A stretch of DNA of 64,000 nt, taken from NCBI GenBank assembly GCA_958510825.1, contig OY294051.1, positions 30,011,667-30,075,666 of the forward strand, read 5' to 3'. The number at the start of each line of letters is the position of its first letter. Positions within the stretch are counted from its first letter, which is position 1. This DNA comes from Brachypterus glaber (Eukaryota > Arthropoda > Insecta > Coleoptera > Kateretidae). The notes beneath the pieces are model-generated. The model did not search any database and was not told the origin of the DNA. It saw only the letters and a program-made list of their open reading frames with translations. Below, one piece after another: positions 44,015 to 56,566 of this stretch. Both the position numbers and the translations under genes were made by a program.

Positions 44015-44876
44015 ACACTGAAAGAAATTACATTGAAAAGGTGTAAAAAAATACACTCTATAAATGTGTAAATTTTACACCTTTATATAAATGTACATTA
44101 ACATTGATGTGACACTACACAGGTGAGGTGATTTTGACCTAGAATGTGTATTTTTACATCCATACCTTCTGCAACAATACACTCGGAGCTCAAGAAAGTG
44201 TATTTTTATAAACATACCTTTAGCAACAATACACCCGAAGTGTAAAAATCACACTTCTGATGTACAAGCCAGCCAAAAAGTGTAAAAATCACACTTCTAA
44301 TGTACAAGCCAGCCAATCGCGGACGTTAAGCTAGTCACGTGACTTGAGAACCAGAATTCCTGCTTCATCGAGTCTGGTGGCTGTCGACCATTAAAATTGT
44401 TTACGTTTGTAAGAGTGTATGTATAATTTTGTGTGTGCTAGATTTTTCAAAGAAATAATTGGTAAGTGTTGATTAAAAGTAAATATTTAAAAAGTGTGAT
44501 TACTTATTTAGGCGGCAACACTGGCCTGCAAATTTTGAGTTGTTAAGATTTGTGTATGTTTTCTGTTTCTATTTTATATTGGTACTCTTTGTAGAGCTGA
44601 TTACGAATATACGTTTTATTTTTCTGCCGCGTAGTTTTTCCATAAAACACTATTCATAAATAGAAAAATAACAAAATGGTTATTCTATTTTTTTTAATAA
44701 ATTGAAGGGTTTTAGGTATAAAGTATATTTACGCGTTGGTGTAAACTTTACACACTGGATGTAAAAATATAATACACACCGCATTTATATTAACGCTTCA
44801 AGTGTAAATTCACATCAGAAGCAGCTGCAAGTAAATTACCCATACACGTGGATGTAAAAATTTATCTCAGTGTACC
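44015..44876. mobile_element. TA-flanked element with TGTAAAAATCACACTT repeats
   Basis: The ends tacactgaaagaaatt and aatttatctcagtgta are inverted. Words like gtgtaaaaatcacact and tacacct recur inside in both directions. The centre (44300-44480) is GC-richer and includes cacgtgac and a splice-donor-like ttggtaagtg. It may hold a captured promoter or leader fragment. No protein is readable. Confidence 0.5.
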
Positions 44877-45685
44877 TACCGTAATTTATAAAGCACTAAA
44901 AATTGCAACAAACATGCCTCGCATCACATAGAGGTTTAACTAGGACTACCACGTTAGGACATGAAAAATCTAGATTAGTGTTCCTACATAGAGTGGGGGA
45001 GGACGGGCGCCTTGAAGTGTTCATGATGGTACAGCACTTTTATAAGAAGTATAGCTTTTAGAGTAGAGGGGGTACCCCGTTCCACCCCGCTACTCCCATT
45101 CACCCCACCTTCCCCTACCTATTAGTGTTCAATAATTATGTCCATATCGGTGTCTTAGTTCTAAACTGTTATATCTCCTTACTCAAAATACTACATACAC
45201 TCTAAAAGAAAGACAGAATTTCCACTTATCCGTACCGGAATCCTGATTTTGGTTATATTAGTACTGGAATTTTACCTGTAACGCTGTGATTTTACTATTT
45301 TTAGTAAAACTCCGATAAAAATGACCTGTATTTTTTTACAATGTACGACTTTATGCGTTATTATATTGACCTAGTTTCGAACTACAACAGTTTAGAACTG
45401 AGGTACCATAATTGTGTTTATTCTATAGGCCACGTTTTAATTTAATTTTCTTTTATTTTCCCGGCAAAAAAAAATATTTGTTTTTAATATATTTCCTCGG
45501 AAAAATTTCCGACATTTTTTCTCGCTTGAAATATAAATACTGTGTTTGCATAAGTTTGATTACGTTTGCTCTGCCGCAAAGTTTTACCATTTTCATCACG
45601 AGAGAATTAAATGAAACCTAACAATGAAATCCTTTCATGTTTTTCAGGCAAATTAATATTTTCACTAAAAGGCAGAAAATAATGA

Positions 45686-45920
45686 TACACTGATAAAACA
45701 GTTTATTTGTGTCAACTAAATATTTGGTTGGATATGGCAAATTTAATTATTTGGTTGTGACAAATGAATTTTATTTCTGTCAAAATATTTTGTTTCCATT
45801 AATAAATCATTTTGAAATGAAAATATTTGTTTACATGAACTAAATATTTATTTGACTCAAATAAAATTTGTTAATCACAAACAAATAATTTAATTGGTTA
45901 TATCCAAATAAATCCTTTTC
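45686..45920. mobile_element. TA-flanked MITE (CACTGATAAAACAG ends), copy 1
   Basis: The left end tacactgataaaacagttt and long AT-rich arms that are inverted (actaaatatttggttggata and tatccaaataaatcc, attaataaatcattttgaaa). The right terminus is frayed into ttatttatttattt. Two more copies are at 62275 and 62776. Confidence 0.65.
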
Positions 45921-46255
45921 ATTTATTTATTTATTTAATTATTTACAATCCATACAGATCAAAGATCCAATTAAAGGATCGGTCAATTGTTTGATGAAAT
46001 TATAATGACATAATCTAACTAGTTCCAAGATTAAGGTCCAAAATTGCATGCTTAAAAGATTTCAATCTAATATTAAAAAAGTCCAAGTTTTTGTTAACAG
46101 TATTTCCCAGTCGACAAATATTAAATCTACGCCCGCCATCTTAGAGTTACGCTGCCTACGATACCCTACTAATGCACAAAATCTATGCAAAAAAAATACT
46201 GAAGCTAGAACAGTGAAATTTGGCACAAAGTTAAAAAAAAGTCATCATCATCATC

Positions 46256-46640
46256 AGTCATAAGCTGCCTCAGCTCACCCTTGACCAATTCTTTCATTTT
46301 CCTATAAATTAATATACCCTACATAATTTATTATTTGTAAGCAGTATTCCATTCTAAACGTTCCCACCCGTCTTCTCGCAGCTTTCTCTTCAGAATAACT
46401 TTAAGCTCTTTCGTGACCCAACATTTGATCCCTTCTCCTAACCAGCTCTTTCCAAAAAACACGCTTTTCCCCCGATTGTCTCCAGTGCGCTCTCGTTTGT
46501 AACTCCATCCGATCACTTTATATTTAACATGCTACTATAGCACCAATGTTTAAAGGAATTTAATTGTTTCCTATCTACCCACCCTATTGTCCAAGATTTT
46601 CAACCATAAAGAAATACTCCAGATATACACATCAACCACT
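46256..46640 (-). pseudogene. Non-LTR retrotransposon tail (RTE-type), broken
   Basis: On the minus strand one frame gives a decayed LYG-KSWTIGWVDRK, then NSFKHWCYSSMLNIK, a stop, and DGVTNESALETI. After a frameshift comes KRVFWKELVRRRDQMLGH, and a later shift gives KRKLREDGWERLEW. This order (LYG-E-W, W-YRRML-I-W-D-VTN, LGH--R, G-R) is that of the C-terminal part of endonuclease/reverse-transcriptase proteins of RTE-like elements. Several stops and shifts show it is dead. It is 5'-truncated at about 46640, as is common for LINE insertions. Confidence 0.65.
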
Positions 46641-48487
46641 GGTTTGTGATATATATTAATAAATAAATTTAATGGGCCTACATTAGGGTAAAGAAAAAAC
46701 CGGCTTCTCTTTAAAATCAGTCGATACCAACATTAAGGGGTTATATACCTTCTCGCTCGGAAAAATTAAGGGTTTTTATTGATTTTTTTCAGGTATAACT
46801 ATCACCGAAAAAAAAAGGCGCTTCGGGGCAAGGGTCATAGTTTCCACAATTTTCCAAATCTTTCAATAAAATTTTTTTCACAAACACATAACATATACTA
46901 TTTGATATATTGTAGGTCGTTCGAATAAAGTTGTGATTACATACCTGAAAAAAAAATCAGTTAATTTTCCCGAGCCAGAAGGTATATCGCTTAATTTATT
47001 TAAACATTCTGTTAATTTTTAACAGTGTGTATATTATATTCACAGTAAAAGGGAGCCGCGGCTCAAAATTAATGAAATTCTTTTCCAGAAACTGTAATTC
47101 AATTCAGTAAAGACACTTTTGTGGTCCTGTATACTTTTAAAACACTTTTTAACCCAATAACAAAGCAATAAAACTTTGAAATTGAAACAATCATAGTCTA
47201 GAGACGAACAATGCGGAAAAAAACTAACTTCTTAATTCTTTGCTGATAGAACGCAATTAAAAACTTTTGTAACTTTCTATCCTGCTGCCTCTGGTAGTTT
47301 TAATTTGTTGCGCTGCGACAAAAAAAACACAATGGATTTGTTTTAATAGGATAGCAATAAAAAAGAATGTCGTAATCAACATTCTTTAGTCTTTTATACT
47401 GTTAGGTGCAATAATGCGTGATTTTTCACCTGGAAAGGTGAGGTAATAGGGTGGACCTTATATTTTTTCCTTTCCCCAAGGAAAGTCTTGCGCTAGTAAA
47501 AAAATTCCGAAAACAATTTATTGCTTTTTTTACGTTTCTGGACGTTATATATCAAAAAAAATATAATTTCCGTCAAAAAAAAAATCTGTCTGTCGGTTGG
47601 TCTGTCTGTCCGGGAAATTTTTCAAATTTGAATCACAGGTTGATTATCTAAAGTTCTACACTGGGATTGTTTTTTGTAAAAATCGGTTTGGGGTAAAATA
47701 GGGTAAAAGCTATTTTTTTCAAAAACATATTTTTCCCAATTTATTTTAAAGAACTTGAAAAAAATTTTAAATTTTTTTTTGTTTTTTTTTTTCATTGTTG
47801 AATCCACGCCTATAGGGGAAAGTATTATTTTGTTGGCAGTAGTTTTTATTATCTTAAAATTTTCATTTAGATGTAACTAGAAAATTCTGAAAAAAATACA
47901 GTGATGAAAGTTTTCTAAGGGTCCCTAAAGATCGTAAAATTACCCATAAATCGTAATTTTTTTTTGAAAATTGTCTGTAATTTTTGTATAAGTGAAAAAT
48001 TTAAAAGGCTTGAAATCTTATTTTTTCCCTTTAAGCATAAAAAATTTTGTGTTAATATCAGGTAATATTGTATATATATTTTTAATGTTGTTTAATATTA
48101 TTTTTAGTTATTTATTTTATTGTAATTGTGAGCAAATTTTGCTAATAGAGTTTTATATTAAGAAGATGTCTTTATTGCTGTATGTAAGAGTATCTATGTG
48201 ATACAACGTGTTATTTGCAATGCTTCTTATTATTAACTATCGTGTAAATTAAACTAAAACAAATTTTCTAAAAAAAAAATTAAAAAAAAATCATTTAAAA
48301 AACAGTTACTGTACTGTACATGTTTGCAGTTTTATTTTTTCTGTAATTCATTCCTCAATTTTTTTCCCGACAAATTGTACTTCTTATGTATCGGTCTAAT
48401 TAGACACTAAGAATCTGCAATGCATGCAAACACTGTATAATCAACACTGATAGAATTATAGTGTTAATAATACAACATAGTGTTATA

Positions 48488-49338
48488 CAGTGCGTGCATT
48501 AAGTCTGGAATCACCCGAATAACTTTTTAGTTACAAGTAAAATACAAAAATCCTCGGACAGGTCGATTTATATTTTTAATTCTGCAAATTTTGGTCTAAA
48601 AAAAGTTATCAAAATTGGCACCCCCTTGCACCCTCACCCCCCAACTTTTTTTTTCAAATAGCAACCTACCCCTTGTGATACATCATTGGAAAGGTAATTT
48701 AATAAGCTTTCCAACAGTGTATGATAAAGCCTAATTTGTTAAAGGGTCTATGAAAAAACGCATGTTTTATTTAAACATTGTTTGTGTGAAATATTACGCA
48801 TAATATGGTAATTGTTGCCCTATTTCCTACTTGGCACCTTCCTGAGAATCTAAATAAGGTTGTTTTAAACTTATTGTAATATTTTATACCCTGTTGAAAA
48901 ATGCATTTTTTTTTCTTTTTATTGACCAATTTTATGTTTACTATTTAATCGATTTTAATCCCGTTTTTTTACTGTCCACTATCAAAGAGCTGAAGGACAT
49001 CAATTTGAACATTTATAGTGAACTAAAGTTATACTTTACATGTCTTTATAATAAACTAAATTGTGCATTTTATCATTAGCCCTTTACCAAATTACGCTTT
49101 ATTATACACCGTTGGAAAGCTTATTAAATTACCTTTCCAACGAAGTGTCACAAGGGGTAGGTTGCTATTTGAAAAAAAAACGTTGGGGGGTGAGGGTGCA
49201 AGGGGGTGCAAATTTTAATAACTTTTCTCACACCATAATTTGAAAATTAAAAATAAAAATCGACCTATCCGAGGGTTTTTGTGTTTTACTTGTAACTAAA
49301 AAGTTAATCGGGTGATTCCAGACTTAATGCACGCACTG
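48488..49338. mobile_element. Large TA-flanked foldback element (CAGTGCGTGCATTAAGTC ends)
   Basis: 851 bp. The left end cagtgcgtgcattaagtctg and the right end cagacttaatgcacgcactg are exact inverses, with TA on both sides. The arms extend about 240 bases inward (gttacaagtaaaa, tgcaccctcaccccc, caaatagcaacctacccc, ctttccaac). The middle (48760-49080) is not palindromic and has a short frame I do not trust. Single copy in the window. Confidence 0.85.
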
Positions 49339-49473
49339 TATATGCGCCAACCATAAACCTCACTATAGTACCTATGATATAAGATAACATTTGTTGTATT
49401 TATTACAATTTTATGTTATTTACCTCTTAATTCTACAACTGGTTGTTGTATCGTAATAGTTATTTATAATGCA

Positions 49474-49571
49474 AAGGCAAAAAGTTAAGTTTTTCGATTG
49501 AGTAGGTTTTTAGAAGCCGAGGCTCGGCCGACGGGGCCGGCCAGAGGGTAATCGAAATTTAACTTTTTGCC
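49474..49571. repeat. Hairpin with GC-rich spacer
   Basis: ggcaaaaagttaagttt and aaatttaactttttgcc flank a spacer with gccgaggctcggccgacggggccgg-type GC-rich sequence. A second hairpin with the same outer words (gggcgaaaa, aacttttcgccc) is at 50121-50174, 550 bases on. Confidence 0.7.
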
Positions 49572-50120
49572 CGTGTATTATACAATATTTTTTATTCGAT
49601 TGTTACTAATTATAATAAATTATTAAAATAAACTTAATTTTAAATCGCAAAAAGTATTTCTTTTTACTGTCTTATTACTTATCTAGTTATCCATGACAAT
49701 TTGATATCCAATCAAATCGCTGAAAAAAGAATTGAATCGTTTCTTTTGCGGTTTCATTTTCAAATTAAAAAAGCTATAGCTTGGTGATTAATATATGTTA
49801 AAATGTGTCCGTTATGAAAATATTAAGACCTCTGAACCGTTTTATGAATATTATAAATATTGAAATTGATTTTACAATTGAAATTTTGTGTTTTTAATTT
49901 ATTTTAGTGGATGAATACAGATTAATCAGTTAACATATATTTTGAGGTTATGTTATAGAAGAAATTTTTATTTTGTAAGAAATGATTATAATAACTGTAG
50001 CTAGTCAAAAAGAACAGTTAGTTGAAGACCAAAAGTGGCCTAAAGGTCATACTTCTTTATAAATATTACAGCAAAGAATCTTCTTTTAAAGAGCTTAAAA
50101 ATAACAAGTTTTAGTTAGCG

Positions 50121-50174
50121 GGCGAAAAAAACTTTTTGGCCCTAGGACCACAAAGTTTAACTTTTCGCCCGTAA
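50121..50174. repeat. Hairpin related to 49474
   Basis: gcgggcgaaaaaaactttt and aagtttaacttttcgcccg are inverted around a short spacer. With 49474-49571 it may mark the two ends of one ~700-bp unit (flanked by attcgattg and aatcgaat words). Confidence 0.55.
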
Positions 50175-50849
50175 AACATGAACAAAAAGTGTCTCTTTTA
50201 GAATCAATCGAATAAAAAACATATTTATGTTATAACATATAACAAAATATGGTTGACGCCTATATTACAACATTTCTATCAGTGAATATTTACGGAAATA
50301 AAAGGTTTTTTGTGTTTATCTCAAAACAACATTTTTGGACTAGTACTGTTCTTCAACTGACCGATTCAATTATACTAAAGTGTTTGACTCAGTCAGCCAA
50401 CGGCTCACCCTAGATCATATATGATTAAAATATTAAAATGGCTACCTCGATTAATCATAGTTTGTAAAGTCCAAATTAATCTATCGTTGAATTACCGATT
50501 ATAATATATATCGCATACAACAGCCTGCAAATTATTATTAATATTAAATTATAATTTTACCAAATTTCTAGAAACAGATGTTTCTTTACACTGGCAATAA
50601 TGAATCAGCGAATTTATGAATTTTAGAAAAACAAGGAAAAAGAAAATAAATAGTACGGGATTTGTTTATGAAACATATGTGAACTAACGACCAACGGGGC
50701 CTTGCTTGACGATTGCTGAGTCAGGGACTTACAAGATCAAAGTTTGGCCTAAACAATCACATCCAAAGAGCTGGAAATTAAAGGAAAAATGAAATAGATG
50801 GCAAAAGATGAGCTAATGAGCTTTTTTTTTAGGTCAACATTTGTATTTT

Positions 50850-51385
50850 CTGAAAAAAATAGTTATTTTCTTAACTAGTGTATTAAGTGGATAAAATCAC
50901 TTAATACACGAGTTGAGAATTTAATTTTATCCAACACCTTTTATTTTTAAATAAAAATTTAAAATTTTGCGAAAAATTATGTCAAAAATATTAAGATTAA
51001 GTTTTCTTAATACTAAAATAATAGGTAGCCATGACCTAAGTATGCCTATTAAAAATAAATAATTGCTAGTTTTACATTTCTTACAAACGTCAAAATGGAC
51101 GCAGTGATGACAGAATTTTTAATAAAAACAGTATTTTATTCAAAAACTAAAAAAAAATTTGAGGTTTTCTTTAATTTTTATGATTTAGTTAACGTGCTTC
51201 TATTTATAGAATAGTTATAATACTTAATTAATAGGGTATGTAACTAATTTTGGGTGATATCAAAAGCTGTACGTAAAAAAGTGGGTGAAAAATTTATTAG
51301 TCGCTAGTGGAAAAAAACTCACTTTTGACATTTAAAATAGTGCTCAAAACAAGTGTTTCTGTGAAGGTGTTGGATAAAAATATTT
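50850..51385 (+). repeat. Dispersed repeat W, copy 2 (uninterrupted)
   Basis: Contains the inverted pair ttttatccaacacctt (50925-50940) and aaggtgttggataaaa (51364-51379), preceded by the small hairpin gtgtattaagtg...cacttaatacac. It is the uninterrupted form of 32870-34540. Confidence 0.65.
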
Positions 51386-51413
51386 TTTAATCCAAAAAAG
51401 TTTTTAATTATTT

Positions 51414-51669
51414 CTGTGGCTTGGTTCTAAAAGGGCCAATGTCACTTTTTCCGTAGTTTAAGTTATACCGACGAACTAATATTTTTTACATCTATATAGC
51501 CTAAAAAAACCAATGTCAGTGCTTGTGAGATAAATGTAGACTTTAAGCGACAAGGGCCGACGTGTGTTTTCAATAAACATTTCTGTTAAACTGCTAAAAC
51601 GGCCAATGTTTGACTTAGTGTATCCGTTCAAAATTTTTGACATTTGCCCTTTTAGAAACAACCAGAGAT
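51414..51669. mobile_element. MITE with GGCTTGGTTCTAAAAGGGCC ends
   Basis: ctgtggcttggttctaaaag at the left and cttttagaaacaaccagag at the right are inverted, with gggccaatgtc and gacatttgccc inside. A right-end fragment is at about 23397-23480. Confidence 0.6.
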
Positions 51670-51949
51670 TTATTCAAATAGGCAAAAAAGTTTCCTATGA
51701 TTTATTTTCCCTTCCTCCAAGTAAAATGAATTCGCTGGACTCTGTACAAACGTTCAAAAAGCTTAATAGTTTTTTTTTATTTAAATCAGTTTTGGAAAAA
51801 AATACAGTTTTCTTATGAGCGTAATGAGTGATGTGACCTAAACATTAATCGCGATTTATTCAATATACATTTGGTCCGGGAACATAACTTGTTTTAAGAT
51901 TAAGAAATATGTAAATACATATGTAATCATTTTCTATTATTTTGTATTA

Positions 51950-52290
51950 TATGGCTGTTGTGCTGGAATAAATAAATAATAGTTATTTATGGTACTAGTG
52001 GGTAAAGTAAGATATTGCCCATGAGAAAATTAACCTGCGAGGCGTCAGCCAAGCAGGTTAATTTTCGAGAGGGCAATATCGGTTTACCTATGAGTGCCAT
52101 ACAAGGTTTTATCCAATAAATAGCTTAGGAATTCATATTTTTATTAAAAATTTTAATGACATTTACAAGAAAATAATTACATGTGACATTTGAGTGGGTA
52201 AAATAAATAATTATCCATTCAATAAAGTAAAAGCCACGCGGGGGTTATTATTGAGTTTATCTATTCTGTATATTGGATAAATATTATTAT
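51950..52290. repeat. Dispersed repeat U, copy 2
   Basis: Partner of 25309-25660. At 52012-52081 it has a strong hairpin: gatattgccc...gaaaattaacctgc, spacer gaggcgtcagccaa, gcaggttaattttc...gggcaatatc. Confidence 0.65.
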
Positions 52291-52295
52291 ATATT

Positions 52296-52467
52296 ATATC
52301 GACAGTAAACATGCAATACCTCCTGTAAAATTTTTGAGGAGCGGCGAAAAACAGTTCTTAGAGTTTCTGTTTACTCTATTTTTAATATTTATAGCAATAT
52401 TTTTCGTCGCTCCTGCAAAATTTGAATTTTTACACTTAGGAGGTATTGCATGTTCACGGTCGATATG
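52296..52467. mobile_element. MITE with CATGCAATACCTCCT ends
   Basis: The left end atatcgacagtaaacatgca and the right end tgcatgttcacggtcgatat are inverted with two mismatches, continuing as atacctcct and aggaggtat. Inner gaggagcggcgaaaaa and tttttcgtcgctcctg also pair. Confidence 0.7.
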
Positions 52468-53389
52468 AACCAATTTGTCGGCGGGAGTACACATATTGGG
52501 AATTTCCATCCGTCATTTGTATGACAGATCACGTTTGGCAGGGGGCTATGATTAGATTCTCCAGTTCGTTTTCAAACAAATGAAATGCGGTAACTGAAAC
52601 AAAAACTAGAAATGTGTTTACGGCATAAACTTTCTGCCGATATGTTAGGCAAAAAAAATGTTTACAATAACGTTGTAACGTACGAAATCGTAAAAAATAA
52701 CCACGTTTAATTAAAAGTTTTCTCGTGGAAATATTGGTTGACAGCCAGCAGCAAAGCTTGAATAGAACTGTTTTGAGCTCATTTAAACTCATCAGCACAG
52801 TTTATTCCCAAAACCACAGAAAGTTCATGCTACTCCAATGATTTGTGACTAGGGATTGCAATCCCGAAAACCGGATCCGGTAATCCAGCGGATCCGTTAT
52901 CATTAAACGTATACCGAATGAGTTTGTCAGATCTGATCACCGGATCCGTTAAATTAAAATATTAAATATTAAAAATAATAATAAGTTTTCTAGTTTCTCT
53001 TTAATATTTTAACAAAAAATTGCAAAAATGGGTATATAATAATAATTTCATGGGACAAATATTTGCATACAAGTTATACAAAGAGTATTTTATGAATTTT
53101 AATAAATTTTTGTTTGTTTCAATCGAAATTTATTTATTTTTCCCTTAATATAAGGTATTTAAATATTTTTCTTAAAGAATATTATTCAGTTTTTCATGTG
53201 TTTTTTTAAATGTTAATCGTTTTTTATTTTTTTCTTAAAGTAAATTTTTAAACATTTTTTCTATTCTATTTGATAAACGTTATTCTATTATTTAAAGTTT
53301 TGTTTTAATTTAATTGTTTCCACATAAAAATTATTAAATAAGTCTTTATTTTTCAATATAAAAAGAAATTTTAAAAAGTTCAAACCTAG

Positions 53390-53640
53390 CTCACCTCGTT
53401 TTATATGTCATTTTCCATCATCACAGCCTTTTATGTTTTTCAATCCAAATATTTCTATTTTTCATGTCAAAAATAGAAACTATAGTTATACCCTTACTAG
53501 TTCGACCAAGATATAACTTGGGATGTTTTATTTATGTCTAGATTTTATAAAAATTACTTAATTTTTGATTTTAGTTATCTTACATTTAATAAAAAACATC
53601 AAAATACACGGTCTTTTCCTTATGAAATCGTAAAACAGTA
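53390..53640 (-). repeat. Dispersed repeat V, copy 2
   Basis: Reverse match to 26055-26310 (cacagccttttat, aatccaaatatttct, ttataaaaattacttaat, ataaaaaacatcaaaata). Confidence 0.5.
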
Positions 53641-54796
53641 CAATTTTACTGTTTTTTATGGGAACATATCAAAAGAAATCTAATTTAATTAGCAAACTGT
53701 CAATGTTGCCCTGATTTACACAAGAGGCTTGCGTTATAGGCAACCCATTAAAGAGCTAGGTACTGTAATAATATATTTGATTTTTGAAAAATTTAAATAC
53801 CAAGAAAACTAAAAGTAAAAGAAAATCATATTTTCTGTTTTCATATTTTCTGATTAAGACACATAAATTTGTATGCTATTTTTTGCTTTTTATGCTATGC
53901 TTTTCTCAAATTTTTTTTGCATGAGTAATATAAACTAGAAAATATTAAATTAAGAAACTTTATATTTTTTCAGGATCGTAGGAAAAATAGTGTACATAAC
54001 TCGTTGGAAAGTGTATTTCGTACACTCGTGGGGTTTCCTCACTCGCCTGACGGCTCGTTCGTAAACCATTCCACTTGCGTGAAATATGTCTCTTTCCACA
54101 TTAGTTATGTAATATATTATTTCGTTGCAAGATAAAATTATGTGCAATATGGGATTAATATAACTTATCTTGTAATCGATTTGTGCACGGTTTTACGGTC
54201 TTCCCATCCATCTTATTAACCTAAATACCGTATCGTATTACCCTAAACATCTGAACCTATATATAGCCTACTACAGTAGGCTATTAGCTAACCCACATTT
54301 TACATATCTCACATTGGATATGAGGCATGTAGGATCAAAAGGTAATAAGTCCAAATCTTTCAAAAATTAATTTTTGTATACAATTTAATCTATAGTATAT
54401 TCAACTTCAAGGTTCAGTAGAAATAAATACAAGAATCGCGCACGCGGCAGCTGGTTAAAACACTCGAATGTTGCGAGAGTAGGGATGTAGAAAATTAAAC
54501 AGGTCAGTGCGTGAGCACTTGCGATGAAGCGTGTAATGCATTGCAATGGACCGTTATATAGAAATATTTTGTTTTGAGTCCTACCCTGTCACTAAATCCG
54601 TTGTTGTCACGTGCGTTTGTTTGGACTTACTGCATTTTGAAGTTGAATATACTATATATTCCAAGAACTATCACATAAGGAACAGAGCCGTAGTTAAAGT
54701 ATTTTTGAAAGTATTGTTTTTTAACGATGGTCCATCTTTTGATGGTAGTAAAAAGGGATTAAAAAGTTTGTTTTGCCCTAATTTCTTGATATTTAA

Positions 54797-55372
54797 TCCT
54801 TAAATGCGCAATTTATCATATATGCAATATTTTATGTTTCAATGCGTTTTTATAAAATAGGTCAATAAATAGCTTTCTCAAATCTTTTGATGTTTATTTA
54901 TAAGAATTTATATGAAAAACATATAGATAGCAGCAAATGTTCTATTATTTTTAATGAATTAGTACGCTAAGCTGAAACTGAAAAAAAAAGCGGTCCCATT
55001 TTATCTTATTTGGCCTACAGGGGTTATAAAATCTCTATAGAAAAGACGGAAGTTCTCATTGCCCAGTCTGCATGCATGAAAAGTGTGTCTTCTTTAAATT
55101 TCCTAAATGTGGAGGATCTACTTACACTAGTTGCAAAACACGTTTAGCTGCAGTGCGTTTTAACAAAAACAACTCTTTTTTATCAGTTCCATGTCTAATT
55201 TCCTTATTTCGTTTTTTAAATTAAGTTAAAACGTTATTTTTGTATTAAAAAACATGCCCAAATGCTAATCGTGGCATGTATGCAATGTAACAAAAAAAAT
55301 AAAAAATAAAAATTTATATATTTTACATATTTTAAGTTTTTAGAAAATTTGGTTAAATTGCGCATTTAGGGG
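54797..55372 (+). mobile_element. piggyBac-like element, internally deleted
   Basis: TTAA borders both sides (54793-54796 and 55373-55376). The ends are inverted: TCCTTAAATGCGCAATTTA on the left, and TAAATTGCGCATTTAGGGG (with small gaps) on the right. TTAA duplication and CCCY-type ends are the signature of piggyBac. Only a remnant of the protein 3' end is left next to the right end. Confidence 0.6.
55033..55224 (+). pseudogene. Cys-rich protein tail, probable piggyBac transposase remnant
   Basis: This 63-residue frame has no start codon. It contains HCPVCMHEKCVFFKFPKCGG and a later SCKTR, a set of paired cysteines and histidines, and ends SLFRFLN. piggyBac transposases end in a Cys-rich zinc-binding domain, and the position just before the right terminal repeat fits. 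The spacing of the cysteines is not canonical, so the call is an inference from context. Confidence 0.4.
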
Positions 55373-56566
55373 TTAAGTAAGAAGAAAATCCTAAAACTGC
55401 AGTAAAAAAGAGTAACAAATACATAAATAAAAAATAGTACGTACATTTTTGCTAAAAAATATTGAAAATTTATATATAATAAATAATTTATAAATTTATT
55501 ATATATTTAAGATACTTGTATATAAAAAATACCTGCCGCTCCGAGTAGAGGCTCTGTTTTAAGAACACCCTTTTTTAAGAAAGTTTGAATCAAAGTCCAA
55601 ACTATTTTTTTTTCGGAATATCTTAATATTTTCTGGCAATTTTTGTACCCAATTTTTGTACCAATGAGAAACTGAGAAACTGAATAAAATGCCATAGGTT
55701 TCAAATTTAAAAGTCTTGTAAAAAAATAATGCGGTTTTCCAAATGTTGGAAAAATTGAACTTATCACCCAGCGGCCTGGGTCAGAGGTCGCTGAGTCGCA
55801 GAAGCTGTCCGGACACCACCCGAAGTTTACTCCCTCGCTGGCAAGTTATTATTTATAATTATTTTTAGTTTATTAAAACTGCTCATTGATGATTTTCTAG
55901 CATAGGGCCCCCATTAAAAAGAAATTCGAAGGGCCCGCATAAAAATAAATTAAATGGGCCCTATTGATTTTATGACAAGCACCTGCATAAAAAGGTTAAT
56001 ATTTATTAACTGATGCTTTTCAGAGAAAAGAGAAATTAATTCTTTTGCGTGCACCCTTTGGCCATTTCACAAACCCATTTGAACGTTTCGTTCCCCCTTT
56101 GACCATTTTCGGGCCCCACTTTGACCGTCTTGCGGCCCCAAGAACCTTGCCCTAATCTACGCAGTCTACCACTGTTTACCTTTTCATCCTACATGCCTCG
56201 TATAGCGCCATAAATTAATAATGCATGTATAAAGCTTCTGCTCAATATTCCTCGTTCATATTTAATGAACATATAATGATTCTGCTACAGTACACTAGAT
56301 CATAAGCACCATTATGTTACACTCATAAAATATACCTAATTCAAATTTTTAACTATAAGGCCTTGTAAGGGCAAGATGATTTTATTAGAACGAGTCTGTA
56401 CTTTGATGCACGGACCTGTGGCTACGGGAAATATTTTTGGAAGGTGTGTGCAAGTGGAAGGCCCGTTGCAGGCACGCACGGTTTACAACGCTTTTGACGG
56501 AAAGAAGAGAGCGCGAATGATTCCTCCCCCTTTCTTCGGAGACTTTATTTCAGGCAAAGAACTATA

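Noticed and set aside
52529..52798. 89-codon minus-strand frame
   Set aside because: Lacks motifs and is not conserved in any other repeat in the window.
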